From CAJBVG01 sp943371235 (lineage in GTDB: Bacteria; Bacteroidota; Bacteroidia; Sphingobacteriales; Sphingobacteriaceae): a stretch of DNA of 41,348 bases. Numbering within the stretch: position 1 is the first letter of the stretch; each line of letters begins with the position of its first letter. Positions 6,395 through 16,800 of this stretch are shown here, one piece after another. A model generated the notes under the pieces. That model was not told where the DNA came from. It saw only the letters and a list, made by a program, of their open reading frames with translations, and ran no database searches. A program made the translations under genes and the position numbers. Location of the stretch: NCBI GenBank assembly GCA_943371235.1, contig CALRTZ010000027.1, positions 1-41,348 on the forward strand, given 5' to 3'.

Positions 6395-9300
6395 TTAATT
6401 CAACTTAATTAACTTTACTGTTTTTCTATTTTCCCCCTGAGTCACCTCTGCAAGATAACTACCAGATATTAATTCTGATCCTAATTCAATTTTTGAATTT
6501 GGAAGTTGGTTAGTAAGTTCTTCAACTAATCTTCCTGCAACATCAAATATTCTGATGGATACCGATTCGGATGAGCTGCTTTCTAAGATGAAATTAAAAT
6601 TATGAGTTGATGGGTTAGGATAAACAACTAAATCAATTTCTGAAGTTGCTGATTCAAAAGTATAAATATCTCCTTCAGAATTATCACCTCTAGCTAATGA
6701 ATTACAAGAAGTATTACATGATCCTAATTTATCGCCACCATGCAATCCTAAATGCGCTGGTACAGCACTAATGCTTATACTCAATGTTTGTGGATTGTTT
6801 GTGTTTCCTGGCGGAACATGGCATAGTAGAACTTTAGGATTTGAAGCTGAACCTCCAGCTGCTCTCACATCGATTACACAAATAGTAATAGTGCAAATTG
6901 TAACACATCCACTTGAATTTGTTACTTCACATGTAAGTGAATAATTTCCTCTAGCAGTTGGTGTAAAGATTGGGTTAGCAATATTTGTATTGTTTAAACC
7001 TGTTCCTGTCCAACGATAAGTAAATGGTCCACCATTAACTGCAGTGCAATTTACTTTCATGCTTTGCGGTCCATAACCTAAGAACATTTGGTTTACACTT
7101 GCATAAGTAGTAGTACTACCAATTACAACTCCGCTAGTATTTGGAGTAGCCGTAATGCTACATGTACTGATGTAACCTGTTACATTCACTACTGCATTTG
7201 CAATTGATGAATTTCCGTTTACATCTGTTACTGTTAACACTACTGGATTAGCACCAATATTTTCACAATTGAAATTCGTTTTATCTATACTAATACTTGC
7301 AATTCCACACGCATCGTTAGAGCCATTATTAATTTGACTTGAAGTGATACTTGCTGAACCTCCGCTTAACGCTACAGTAATATTACGAGCTATTGCATTT
7401 GGTGCAACAAGGTCAGCTACCGCTACAATTGCTGTTGCTGTTGCTGTATTTCCATTAATGTCTGTTACTGTTAATACAACTGTATTTTCTCCTACGTTAC
7501 TGCAATTGAAATTCGTTTTATCTAAACTAATGCTTGCAATTCCACACGCATCATTAGAACCATTGTTGATATCAGAAATAGTGATGCTTCCATTTCCATT
7601 CGCATCAAGGAATACAGTGTTATTTTGAGTAATTACGTTTGGAGCTGTATTATCACTAACATTTACAGTAGCAGATGCAGTTGAAGAATTTCCATTTACA
7701 TCCGTTACAGTTAACACAACAGTATTAGCACCTACATTACTGCAGTTGAAAGTTGTTTTATCTAAACTAATGCTTGCAATTCCACAAGCATCGTTAGAAC
7801 CATTATTGATATCTGCAGTAGTAATACTAGCAGCACCATTTGCATCAAGCACAATACTCACGTTTTGTGTAATTGCAATAGGAGCAGTGTTATCACTAAC
7901 ATTTACAGTAGCAGATGCAGTTGAAGAATTTCCATTTACATCCGTTACAGTTAACACAACAGTATTAGCACCTACATTGCTGCAGTTGAAAGTTGTTTTA
8001 TCTAAACTAATGCTTGCAATTCCACATGCATCGTTAGAACCATTATTGATATCAGCAGTTGTAATACTAGCAGCACCATTTGCATCAAGCACAATACTCA
8101 TGTTTTGTGTAATTGCAATAGGAGCAGTGTTATCGCTAACAATAACATCGAATGTTACTTGTGAAGTTCCTACAGGATTAGTTGCAGTTGCAGTCACTTG
8201 AGTTGTACCTACATTAAACGTGCTGCCAGGAGCAATTGAATACGTAATCGTAGATGCTGGAATCGCAGTTGTTTCAGTTGCAGCATAATTTACTGTCGCT
8301 GAACAAGAATTCTGATCAGAGTTTGCAGTGATTGTTCCTGGTGAAACAATTACTGGAGGTAATCCAGTAACTGTAATATCAAATGAACAACTTGCTGAAT
8401 TGCCTGATGCATCAACTATTTGATATGTAACCGTAGAGGTACCAATTGGGAAAGTTGAACCACTTGGTGAACCTGCAGTTTGTGTGATATTGTATGCACA
8501 ATTATCCGAACCTGTTGGTGCTGGGTAACTTACTACTGCACCAGCAGCGCTAGTAGCAAGAGTATTAATATTCCCTACACAACTAATAGTTGGTAACACA
8601 TTGTCAACTACAATAACGTTAAACGTTGCTTGTGAACTTCCAACAGCATTTGTAGCTGTAGCTGTTACTGTTGTACTTCCTACATTAAATGTACTTCCTG
8701 GAGCAATTGAATATGTAATTGTTGACGCAGGAATTCCTGTAGTTTCTGTAGCTATATAGCTTGCTTCAGCACCACATGAAGTTGAATTGCTGTTTACAGT
8801 TATCGTACCTGGTGAAACAATTACTGGAGCGACTCCTGTAACAGTAACATTAAATGAACATGAAGTTGAATTTCCTGAACCATCTTCTGCTTTAAACGTA
8901 ACAGTGGTTGTACCTATAGGGAATGTTGATCCGCTAGGTAAACCTGCTGTTTGTGTAACTGTATAACTACAATTGTCTGAAGCATTAGGTGTGTTAAAGT
9001 TAACTGATGCACCTGCTGCACTTGTTGCAATTCTAGATATGTTAGATTGACAACTCATGCTAGGAGCAGTGTTATCAACTACCGTTACTATAGCAGTTCC
9101 TGTAGCAATATTATTATTAATGTCTTTTACGGTTAAGGTTACGGTGTTCGGACCTAAATTTGAACAGTTAAAATTAGTTTTAGATAATGTGTATGTTGAA
9201 ATTCCGCAATTATCTGTAGATCCATTATTAATCATTGATGTATTAATGCTCGCTGTACCATTGTTACTATTTAATGTTATGGTAACATCTTTTGTCAATA

Positions 9301-12300
9301 CAGTAGGAAGAGTTTTATCTATAGTAGGTTGGCAGAAGCAATTAGCAACAAAGCTTTGACTTGTACCATTACCTTGACCATTTCCGGCAAGTAAAGGAAT
9401 TCCTTGCGCATTTACTCCACCTGTTAATCGACCATTAAGTGTTAGGTTTTGAGCTATACTTAAGCTTCCTTCGATAGCATCAGAACATCCATCATTATCG
9501 CTATCTGTATCTACATAATCTGGAGTACCATCGTTATCAGTATCGCCACATGTAGTGAAATCTGCTCCGAAAACGAAGTTAACCCACGATTCATCAGCTA
9601 AATATTTAAAGCCAATACTCGAGTATGTTCCGTTTAAACGGATAATTGCATACCCTTCATTACCTGTTATTTTAGTTGCGCTGTTTTGCGTTACCGCAGT
9701 AGACCAAAGTATTTGTATTGGTTGGTCAAATTCAATAGGCACAAACTTACCTGAGTTACCAATTGATGAGAATACCAACACTGGGTTTTTCATCGGACTA
9801 GCAAACGATAAAGTATTTGTAGAAATATAATCGTTTCTTATAGTTGGATTGCTATTTGGAACTCCGTATTGAGTTGGGTAAATTCCGTGATTATAAACAT
9901 TTGGAGTCCATCCAACGGCTACAGACGATTCGTATGTATATGAAATACCATTGATAGTTCCGTTTGCAAATCTTCCATTAACTTGTGGAGCATTGCTCCA
10001 AAAGAAATTAGATTTATTGCACTCCATTGCATCGGTTATTCCATCGTTATCATCATCTAAATCGCAAACATCTGGAATACCGTCAGCGTCGGTATCAGCT
10101 CCTGATACAGTAATTACAGCATTAGCAGTAGAAGAATTTCCACTGGCATCTGTAACGGTAAGCGTTACTGTATTTGCACCTAAATTTGTACAATTAAAAT
10201 TAGTTTTTGATAATGTCAAACTTGCAATCGTACAATTATCTGTAGAACCATTGTTTACTTGCGATGCAGTAATAGTTGCATTACCATTGATATCTAAAGT
10301 AACAGACAAGTTTTGAGCAACCGAGGTTGGTAAGGTTACATCTTGTACTGTAACTACAGCAGTTGCTGTACCTATGTTATTATTAACATCTTTAACAGAT
10401 AATGTAACCGTGTTATTTCCGACATTACTACAGTTAAAAGTTGTTTTACTTAAGGTTATACTTTCAATTCCACATGCATCTGAAGAACCATTGTTTACTT
10501 GTGCAGGAGTAATTGTTGCATTTCCGTTCGCATCTAATTGTACGGTTAAGTTTTTAGTAATTACTGTAGGTTTTATTCTGTCGATATTTGCTTGGCAAGA
10601 ACAGTTTGCTGATGAAGTTTTACTTGTACCAATTGTTTGGCCAGCTCCCGCTAATAAAGGAATACCAGAAGCATTTACCCCTCCAGTTAATCTGTTGTTT
10701 GTAGTTTGTGATAATAAGAATCCAGCACCACCTTCTACCGCATCACTACATCCATCATTATCACTGTCAATATCAACATAATCAGCAGAACCATCGTTAT
10801 CGGTATCGCCACATGAAGTGAAATCTGCTCCGAACACAAAATTAACCCACGATTCATTTGCTAAGTATTTAAATCCAATGCTCGAATATGTTCCATTTAA
10901 TCGAACAATTGCATAACCTTCGTTACCGGTAATTTTTGTTGAACTGTTCACTGTAACAGCTGTAGACCATAAAACATCTACAGGTTGGTCGAATTCTATA
11001 GGAACAAAGGTATTGCTACTGCCGATAGATGAAAATACCAATACAGGATTTTTCATCGGACTAGCAAAAGATAAGGTATTGGTTGAAATCAGATCATTTC
11101 TAATGGTAGTGTTATTTGGAATACCATAAGAAGCAGGGAATATTCCGTGGTTATAAACATTGCCTGTAGTGTTAATTGTTGCTGACGATTGATAAGTATA
11201 TGAAATGCCGTTAATAGTTCCTGTTGCTTGATTTGTGTTCGTACCAACTGTTGGTGGATTACTCCAATAAAAGTTAGAAACATTACATTCAGCATCATCT
11301 AAAATACCATCATTATCATCATCTGCATCACAAACATCAGCTACACCATCACCGTCGGTATCAGTTGTATATACAACCACATTTATTGGACTAGAAGTTC
11401 CACTGCAACCTAAATTGGTAATAACTACCGAATAGTTTCCAGCAGTAGTTGCTGTATAACTAGCATTGGTCGCACCTGAAATATTCGCTCCGTCTTTTTT
11501 CCATTGATAGGTAAAACTTGCATTCGTATTAGCATTTATGGTTACAGAACCACCCATGCAGAAGTTCGTTGGCCCAGCAGCTGTTATAGTAGCAGTTGGA
11601 TAGGCAAATGGTGAACAATTTGTACCATTAACAATGCCTCCTGGTGTTACCCAGTTAGACGTAGAGCCTGTTAATGCCATGTTCGTTAATATTCCATGTC
11701 GATTATTACCACTTGCATCTATTAAACTTGTAACTGTTGAGTTATTACCACTAGCAACACCTTGATTAAAATGATAATTACCCTCTAGGTTTGGTGCAGC
11801 TCCTGGGATTTCGCAGAACTTATTGTTTTGTAATTCGCCTTGACAAATTGCTCTACTCCAAATTCTTATTTCATCCATTATACCAGGCATAAAGCGGTTA
11901 GAATTAAATCTCACGTCTTTACCAAAATGTACCTTAGCATTGGTATTACTCCAAATACCTGTAGAGATACCTGGACCGGAAGGTGCAGCGAGTGAACCAT
12001 CAATAAATAGCCTTGTACCGCTAGCATCAGCAACACCTGCTAGATGATGCCATCCGCTTGGAATGTTTACTGCTGAATGCGTTCTCCAGGTACCAGCATC
12101 ATTTACATAAAATTGCATAGATGAACCACTACCGTTAAAATGCATTAACCACACGTTATTACTCATATTGTCAATACCTACAGTACCCTGACCAATACCA
12201 GAGCCTAATGTGTAGGTCTGGTTGGGCACAATATATACCCACCATTCTACTGTAATTTCTTTTTGAAATGAAGTAAAAGGATTATTGACAGCAACATAAT

Positions 12301-12469
12301 CGTCTGAGCCATCAAAGCTTAATGCACTTCCCACTTGAGCACTCGTTTTAAGTGAAAGTGTAAATAATACTATAAATAGTAATGTGAATGTGAGTACTCT
12401 TTTCAGTACCGGTAAACGGAATACGAAGTTCCTCACGACCTGTGTAGGTTGTTGTAGTTCTTTGAGCAT
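6395..12469 (-). CDS. Giant mosaic T9SS surface protein (LamG, Ig, TSP3, HYR, 80-aa repeats)
   Basis: This 2024-aa protein has an N-terminal signal peptide with an extended basic lead (hydrophobic core about 25-42, ending TSAQ). Domains in order: a LamG/concanavalin-like domain (about 47-235, ALSFDGSDDYV and WHHLAGV motifs); an Ig-like domain (about 287-367); two copies of a ~424-aa module that each start with a calcium-binding thrombospondin type 3 string such as DTDGDGVADVCDADDDNDGI (about 370 and 792); two HYR-type pairs (about 1137-1446); and four 80-aa repeats of the NNGSNDACGIASISLDKT type (about 1447-1765). A KVLLCHVPPGN motif (about 1880) and a T9SS type A sorting domain (VVYPNPSTHNF to VKLIKLN, about 1945-2024) follow. 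It is probably an adhesin or matrix protein. TAnnTTTG promoter at 12510-12517, terminator at 6341-6380. Confidence 0.88.
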   Translation of the reverse strand: MLKELQQPTQVVRNFVFRLPVLKRVLTFTLLFIVLFTLSLKTSAQVGSALSFDGSDDYVAVNNPFTSFQKEITVEWWVYIVPNQTYTLGSGIGQGTVGIDNMSNNVWLMHFNGSGSSMQFYVNDAGTWRTHSAVNIPSGWHHLAGVADASGTRLFIDGSLAAPSGPGISTGIWSNTNAKVHFGKDVRFNSNRFMPGIMDEIRIWSRAICQGELQNNKFCEIPGAAPNLEGNYHFNQGVASGNNSTVTSLIDASGNNRHGILTNMALTGSTSNWVTPGGIVNGTNCSPFAYPTATITAAGPTNFCMGGSVTINANTNASFTYQWKKDGANISGATNASYTATTAGNYSVVITNLGCSGTSSPINVVVYTTDTDGDGVADVCDADDDNDGILDDAECNVSNFYWSNPPTVGTNTNQATGTINGISYTYQSSATINTTGNVYNHGIFPASYGIPNNTTIRNDLISTNTLSFASPMKNPVLVFSSIGSSNTFVPIEFDQPVDVLWSTAVTVNSSTKITGNEGYAIVRLNGTYSSIGFKYLANESWVNFVFGADFTSCGDTDNDGSADYVDIDSDNDGCSDAVEGGAGFLLSQTTNNRLTGGVNASGIPLLAGAGQTIGTSKTSSANCSCQANIDRIKPTVITKNLTVQLDANGNATITPAQVNNGSSDACGIESITLSKTTFNCSNVGNNTVTLSVKDVNNNIGTATAVVTVQDVTLPTSVAQNLSVTLDINGNATITASQVNNGSTDNCTIASLTLSKTNFNCTNLGANTVTLTVTDASGNSSTANAVITVSGADTDADGIPDVCDLDDDNDGITDAMECNKSNFFWSNAPQVNGRFANGTINGISYTYESSVAVGWTPNVYNHGIYPTQYGVPNSNPTIRNDYISTNTLSFASPMKNPVLVFSSIGNSGKFVPIEFDQPIQILWSTAVTQNSATKITGNEGYAIIRLNGTYSSIGFKYLADESWVNFVFGADFTTCGDTDNDGTPDYVDTDSDNDGCSDAIEGSLSIAQNLTLNGRLTGGVNAQGIPLLAGNGQGNGTSQSFVANCFCQPTIDKTLPTVLTKDVTITLNSNNGTASINTSMINNGSTDNCGISTYTLSKTNFNCSNLGPNTVTLTVKDINNNIATGTAIVTVVDNTAPSMSCQSNISRIATSAAGASVNFNTPNASDNCSYTVTQTAGLPSGSTFPIGTTTVTFKAEDGSGNSTSCSFNVTVTGVAPVIVSPGTITVNSNSTSCGAEASYIATETTGIPASTITYSIAPGSTFNVGSTTVTATATNAVGSSQATFNVIVVDNVLPTISCVGNINTLATSAAGAVVSYPAPTGSDNCAYNITQTAGSPSGSTFPIGTSTVTYQIVDASGNSASCSFDITVTGLPPVIVSPGTITANSDQNSCSATVNYAATETTAIPASTITYSIAPGSTFNVGTTQVTATATNPVGTSQVTFDVIVSDNTAPIAITQNMSIVLDANGAASITTADINNGSNDACGIASISLDKTTFNCSNVGANTVVLTVTDVNGNSSTASATVNVSDNTAPIAITQNVSIVLDANGAASITTADINNGSNDACGIASISLDKTTFNCSNVGANTVVLTVTDVNGNSSTASATVNVSDNTAPNVITQNNTVFLDANGNGSITISDINNGSNDACGIASISLDKTNFNCSNVGENTVVLTVTDINGNTATATAIVAVADLVAPNAIARNITVALSGGSASITSSQINNGSNDACGIASISIDKTNFNCENIGANPVVLTVTDVNGNSSIANAVVNVTGYISTCSITATPNTSGVVIGSTTTYASVNQMFLGYGPQSMKVNCTAVNGGPFTYRWTGTGLNNTNIANPIFTPTARGNYSLTCEVTNSSGCVTICTITICVIDVRAAGGSASNPKVLLCHVPPGNTNNPQTLSISISAVPAHLGLHGGDKLGSCNTSCNSLARGDNSEGDIYTFESATSEIDLVVYPNPSTHNFNFILESSSSESVSIRIFDVAGRLVEELTNQLPNSKIELGSELISGSYLAEVTQGENRKTVKLIKLN
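7651..8130 (-). repeat. Two near-identical 240-bp tandem units inside the giant T9SS gene
   Basis: Unit 7651-7890 and unit 7891-8130 differ at about five of 240 bases by direct line-by-line comparison, and each encodes one 80-aa repeat. The flanking units towards 7171 and beyond 8130 are clearly diverged, so this pair arose by a recent duplication or was kept uniform by gene conversion. Confidence 0.9.
8900..11370 (-). repeat. Diverged ~1.27-kb duplicated module in the giant T9SS gene
   Basis: Two successive segments, starting near 11366 and 10094 on the minus strand, encode the same order of elements: thrombospondin type 3 string, CN.SNF.WSN, NVYNHGI, TLSFASPMKNPVLVFSSIG, ITGNEGYAI.RLNGTYSSIG, ESWVNFVFGADFT, a second calcium-binding string and NRLTGGVNA.GIPLLAG. 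The protein copies are close, and the DNA is visibly similar but not identical. Edges are approximate. Confidence 0.8.
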
Positions 12470-12509
12470 AAGAAGTTTATGTTAGTTTATTAATGATCAA
12501 GGTATTATT

Positions 12510-12536
12510 CAAATCTAACTCCAATTATTCATACAA
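12510..12536 (-). promoter_or_regulatory. Promoter of the giant T9SS gene
   Basis: On the minus strand TAGATTTG (12517-12510) fits TAnnTTTG. A TTG (12536-12534) lies 16 bases upstream as a possible -33 element. The predicted leader to the ATG at 12469 is about 35 bases. Confidence 0.5.
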
Positions 12537-12576
12537 TATGCTCCAATGCGACTAAATAATGAAAGAAGATACTAGT

Positions 12577-12890
12577 TTAAGTAGTTAAATTTGTTGATTT
12601 TACTTTATAAAGAAGATGATTCGTATTTGTCTTAAAAACAGCGCTAAACTTGTTTACATTGGAATATTCGAAACGACGAGCCACTTCTTATACCAATTTT
12701 ACCACCTTTTACAAGCATTTTTTATGCAACTAACATTTTTTGTTCTTGGTAATATTCTAATAATGTTTTTTGGTGCAAGTTTTATCGTACATCCGCATCA
12801 ACAAAAGGTGTTTAAGAGATGTTCTTTTTTTTACGTCATCATTTTTAATGAAGGGCATTCTTCGAAAACTCTGAATTCTTTACTAAACAT
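12577..12890 (-). pseudogene. Broken AraC-family regulator, DNA-binding domain only
   Basis: The minus strand encodes the C-terminal helix-turn-helix domain of an AraC-type regulator, spread over several frames. Pieces, in order: PSLKMMT near 12850; LLLMRMYDKTCTK near 12800; KTLLEYYQEQKMLVA from 12769 to 12725, ending in an in-frame TAA at 12724-12722 followed by KMLVKGGKIG; then, in another frame, EVARRFEYSNVNKFSAVFK (12687-12631), continuing TNTNHL to a stop at 12579-12577. The order matches the intact AraC-type protein at 26183-27277 (KTLLEYFQDMQMRCAY ... EVANHFGYANVGKFGATFK). At least two frameshifts and one stop make it a pseudogene. The N-terminal part is gone. It explains most of the 543-base gap 12470-13012. 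Confidence 0.85.
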
Positions 12891-13000
12891 TTAATTAAAA
12901 TTTCGTATCAAAATCAATGTTTTAACCCACCTTAATAGTTAAACGGATTAGTATTTTTAGTTTATCTTTCTTTACGTATAGGATATTATATCTCAAATAA

Positions 13001-13008
13001 TATATTTG
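13001..13008 (+). promoter_or_regulatory. Possible promoter element directly before the LytTR gene
   Basis: TATATTTG fits TAnnTTTG and ends five bases before the ATG at 13013. If used, transcription would begin at or next to the start codon and the message would be nearly leaderless. In AT-rich DNA a chance match is quite possible. Confidence 0.35.
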
Positions 13009-13012
13009 TTAA

Positions 13013-13726
13013 ATGTATAAAACCATAATTATAGAAGACGATCTTCTTTCTGCCGAAGCACTAAAAGACACTATTCTTGATTCTTTTCCTAATTATGAGG
13101 TTTCTCACGTTTTTACATCCTTAAATCAAGCTTTAGCAAATTTACCCAATATAGAATTTGATTTGATGCTGCTCGACATGGAATTAGGCGATGGGCTAGG
13201 CTTTGATATTTTAAGTCATATCGAAGAAATCAATTTTGAAGTCATCATCACAACAATGCATAATACCTTTATGCTGGAAGCTATTAAACATGCGGCACTT
13301 GATTATCTCATTAAACCAATTCTAAAACAAGATCTTGTAATTGCTTTAGAAAGATTTGAAACTAAATATGCTAAGTTAAACTCCGTTAAAAATGTTAAGA
13401 AACAACTTAGCAGATTAGTAATCCCAAATCAAAGCGGCTTTGTTATTATCGAAATTAAAGACATTGTTCGGCTTGAATCAGATGGAGCGTATACTAAGTT
13501 TTTTATGTTTAATGGAACCAGTTATTTAGCCAGTAAAAACTTAGGTTTCTATGAAGAACAGCTGCTATACAGTAATTTCTTTAGAATCCATCACAAGCAT
13601 TTGGTTAATATTAGTCATCTTACAAATTATAATCGAGCAGAAGCTACAGTGCTTTTGTCTGACGGCTCTTTGGTAGAAGTTTCGAGAAGGAAAAAAGATG
13701 AATTTCTTCGTAATTTAGAAGATTAA
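13013..13726 (+). CDS. LytTR-family response regulator
   Basis: This 237-aa two-domain regulator has a receiver domain (about 1-122) with the acidic pair D9/D10, phosphoacceptor D55 in LMLLDMELGDG, T80/T81 and K101 in DYLIKP. The LytTR DNA-binding domain (about 133-237) has DIVRLESDGAYTKFFM and FFRIHHKHLVNISHL, the conserved HK.hLVN signature. Such proteins normally pair with a LytS/YehU-type kinase in Bacteroidota; none is adjacent, so the partner is elsewhere or is the hybrid kinase at 22162. It is transcribed in the same direction as the nSTAND operon 131 bases downstream and may control it (inference from position only). Confidence 0.92.
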   Translation: MYKTIIIEDDLLSAEALKDTILDSFPNYEVSHVFTSLNQALANLPNIEFDLMLLDMELGDGLGFDILSHIEEINFEVIITTMHNTFMLEAIKHAALDYLIKPILKQDLVIALERFETKYAKLNSVKNVKKQLSRLVIPNQSGFVIIEIKDIVRLESDGAYTKFFMFNGTSYLASKNLGFYEEQLLYSNFFRIHHKHLVNISHLTNYNRAEATVLLSDGSLVEVSRRKKDEFLRNLED

Positions 13727-13798
13727 AGGCAATTCTGCCATTTATAAACTCAAAGCTACCAGATATCTATTAGGATTTTTCGGGACATCTTAAATGAT

Positions 13799-13836
13799 TA
13801 CATTTGAGTAGGAAGAATAAAATATGAATATTCTTC
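13799..13836 (+). promoter_or_regulatory. Promoter and leader hairpin before the nSTAND operon
   Basis: TACATTTG (13799-13806) fits TAnnTTTG 51 bases before the ATG at 13858. The leader would then contain an inverted repeat, gaagaata (13812-13819) with tattcttc (13829-13836), 9-base loop. The hairpin has no T-run after it, so it is not an obvious terminator; a role in translation or as a binding site is possible. Confidence 0.42.
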
Positions 13837-13857
13837 AATCATTCAGCTTTACCCAAA

Positions 13858-16800
13858 ATGCCCGAATCAGAATTAAAATATCATTCATTTCAAAATCCTT
13901 TTCCAGGATTAAGAGCTTTTAAAGACTCAGAAAGCAATTTATTTTTTGGGCGAGAAGAGAATATTGCGGATGTACTAAGTAAGCTCGAAAGAAATCATTT
14001 TGTTGCAGTGGTAGGTACCTCAGGCACGGGTAAGTCTTCTTTAATTAAGGCCGGAGTTTTACCTGCAATTGAAAATAGAAATACAATTGCTAATGCAAGC
14101 AGTTGGGACATCGTAACAATTAACCCTGGGACTTCTCCCTTACTTAATTTAACGAAGGCAATTTGTAATAATACTAAGCTGGTTACTACAGAAAATAAAG
14201 AAAATTTTGAAAAGAATTTAGATGATTTAGTAAGGCATAGTACATTGGGCTTGGTACAGGGAATGCGTCCAATACTTAAAAAGAATTCATCATTACTTAT
14301 TTTAATAGACCAATTCGAGGAAGTATTTCGATTTGCCAATGATGAAAATAAAGATGCTAAATGGGAGTATGACCAATTCGTAAATTTAATTATCGAAACA
14401 GTTAGACAGCGGGACGTTCCAATTTATGTTATTTTAACACTGAGGTCAGATTTTTTAGGAGATTGTGTGGCGTTTGACGGCTTACCTGAAGCCATTAACG
14501 ACGGGCATTATTTAGTGCCACGTATGACGAAGGTGCAGATGAAACGTGCCATTACAGGGCCTATTGATTTAGCAGAGGGCAAAATTTCTCCGAGGTTAGT
14601 ACAACATATAACAAATGACTTGGGTGCAAACCCAGATCAGTTACCCATTCTGCAGCATGCAATGATGCGTTGCTGGGATTATTGGAAAATGTACGAGTCG
14701 ACTGGGGAACCGATGGACTTGAAACATTTTGAGGCGATTGGTGATTTAGAGAATGCGTTATCAAATCATGCAAATGAAGCCTATCAAGAACTTTCAGATC
14801 GACAAAAAATTGTAATCGAAAAAATATTTAAAAGTATAACAACAAAAAAAGATGATAACAGAGGTGTTCGCAGACCAATGTCGCTCCACAGTTTAACAAA
14901 AATTTGTGAAAGTAATAGTCAAGAAATTCTCGATTGTTTGGAGCCTTTTCGAAAAGTTGGAAGAAGTTTTATTCTGCCAGGAATAGAAATCGAAGCAAAT
15001 AGCAATACAGTTTTTGATATTTCTCATGAAAGTTTAATGCGTGGTTGGGATCGATTAAAATCATGGGTTGATGAAGAAGCAGAATCTGCAGAATTTTACA
15101 ATCGTATTTGTACATCGGCATTGCTTTTTCAAAAAGGTGCATCTGCATTATGGCGCAATCCGGAATTACAATTGGCGCTCGATTGGAAAACAAAACAACA
15201 ACCAATTTTAGCATGGGGCGAGCTATACAATCCAAATTTTGATGGGTGTTTAAATTTTATTGAAGATAGTAGGGTTGCATTTCTTGCAGAAAAAAGAAAA
15301 AAGAATACTAGAACTAACATCATTCGATTTTCGGTTGCAACATTTATTCTAGTGATTTCAATTTTAGCTGGATGGGCAATGTTTCAAACGAGTATCGCGA
15401 AAAAGAAAACACAAGAAGCTGAAAACAATAGTAGGCTTGCAATTGAGCAAAAAAAATTAGCCGAACTAGCAAAAGAATCAGCATTTGCGGCCTCTACTCA
15501 AGCAGAAATAAATAGTAAAAATGCAAAAAAGCAAGCTCAACTAGCAGCAGAACAAGCCAAGCGTGCTGATGAGCAAAAAGGAATTGCAGAAAGGGAGAGA
15601 TCTAATGCACTAGTATTTGCACAGGATGCAGAAAACAAACAACAACTAGCTAATCAAAAAAGTAGAGAAGCTATTTTGCAAAAACAGAAAGCTGATGCTT
15701 CTAGAAACGAAGCCACAAGACTAAGAATGTTAGCCATTAGTCAGAATCTTGCCCATGAATCCACACAGGTAACTAATGACGTAGAATTATCGGTATTGCT
15801 TTCAATACTCTCTTTCGATATTGCCAGTGCAAACAATGGCAATACCAACGATGCTTCTCTTTTTGATGCTTCCATGAAATCTTTGAACTTGATTTCAAAA
15901 GAGTATAATGCAAAAGTGATGCAACATCCTAATAAATTATTATCGATGTTGATTAAAGAAAATGAAATAACTTTTGTAGATAATACGGGTGTTTATTTAG
16001 CACATAAGCTAAACACTTTTTCACTTTCTGAAAAAGTACTTCCTAAAATTGGTGTTACAGAAATCGATCAGTCTTTCATAAATCCTTATAAGAACAATGT
16101 GGTTTTAGGCTTACTCAATTTTACTGCGCTCTCTTACGGGAAAGAAGCAAGTGAACATACCATTGCAGGTCATAGCGGTTTAATAAGAGCAGTAGCGTTC
16201 CGGAATACAATGCCCGACATGATTACAGGGGCTAGAGATGGAAAATTGATTTTTTGGAATAATAAGACATTGATATATGAAACTAAATTCGATTCAAGAA
16301 TTAAAACAATAGCCTCTTTACCAAATGCAACTTATGTATATGTTGGATTAGAGAATGGTCAGGTTTTTCGAGTGAATGTTGAGTTAAGAAAAATGGATGT
16401 TTTTGCATTTAGAAAGAACAGTAGAGTGGAAGTAATTACACAATCGGATGATGGGGCTATTGTTACGATTGGATATTCTGATGGAGTAACACAAGTTTAT
16501 GCTACTAATGGGACATTAATTAAGGAATTAGCAAACGAAGGAAGTATAGCATTTCTAAAAATTGATAAGAAACATGATTTATTAATAATTGCAACTGCCG
16601 GACGAAGCATTTATTTGCACTCGCTTTCTGATTTAACTAAACTACCAAGAGTTATTTATACAGAGGGATTGGTAAAGGAACTAGATATTGATAAGCAGAC
16701 TGGTAATTTATATGTAAACTGTTCTGATCGATCTTTTTATAAATACGCTACTCATACTAATTGGTATATAAATGAATTGCGCAAACAAGTGAAAAGAAAA

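Noticed and set aside
7344..10781. Several plus-strand frames opposite the giant T9SS gene
   Set aside because: They are antisense shadows of repetitive low-complexity coding DNA; their similarity to each other merely mirrors the repeats.
12616..12894. Plus-strand 92-aa hydrophobic frame upstream of the LytTR gene
   Set aside because: It is antisense to the broken AraC-family gene, whose recognisable protein pieces lie on the minus strand; the plus-strand product matches nothing I know.
13824..13857. Upstream ATG in the leader of the nSTAND gene
   Set aside because: The frame starting there is out of phase with the nSTAND gene and encodes nothing recognisable, while the start at 13858 places the conserved NPFPGLRAF motif correctly.
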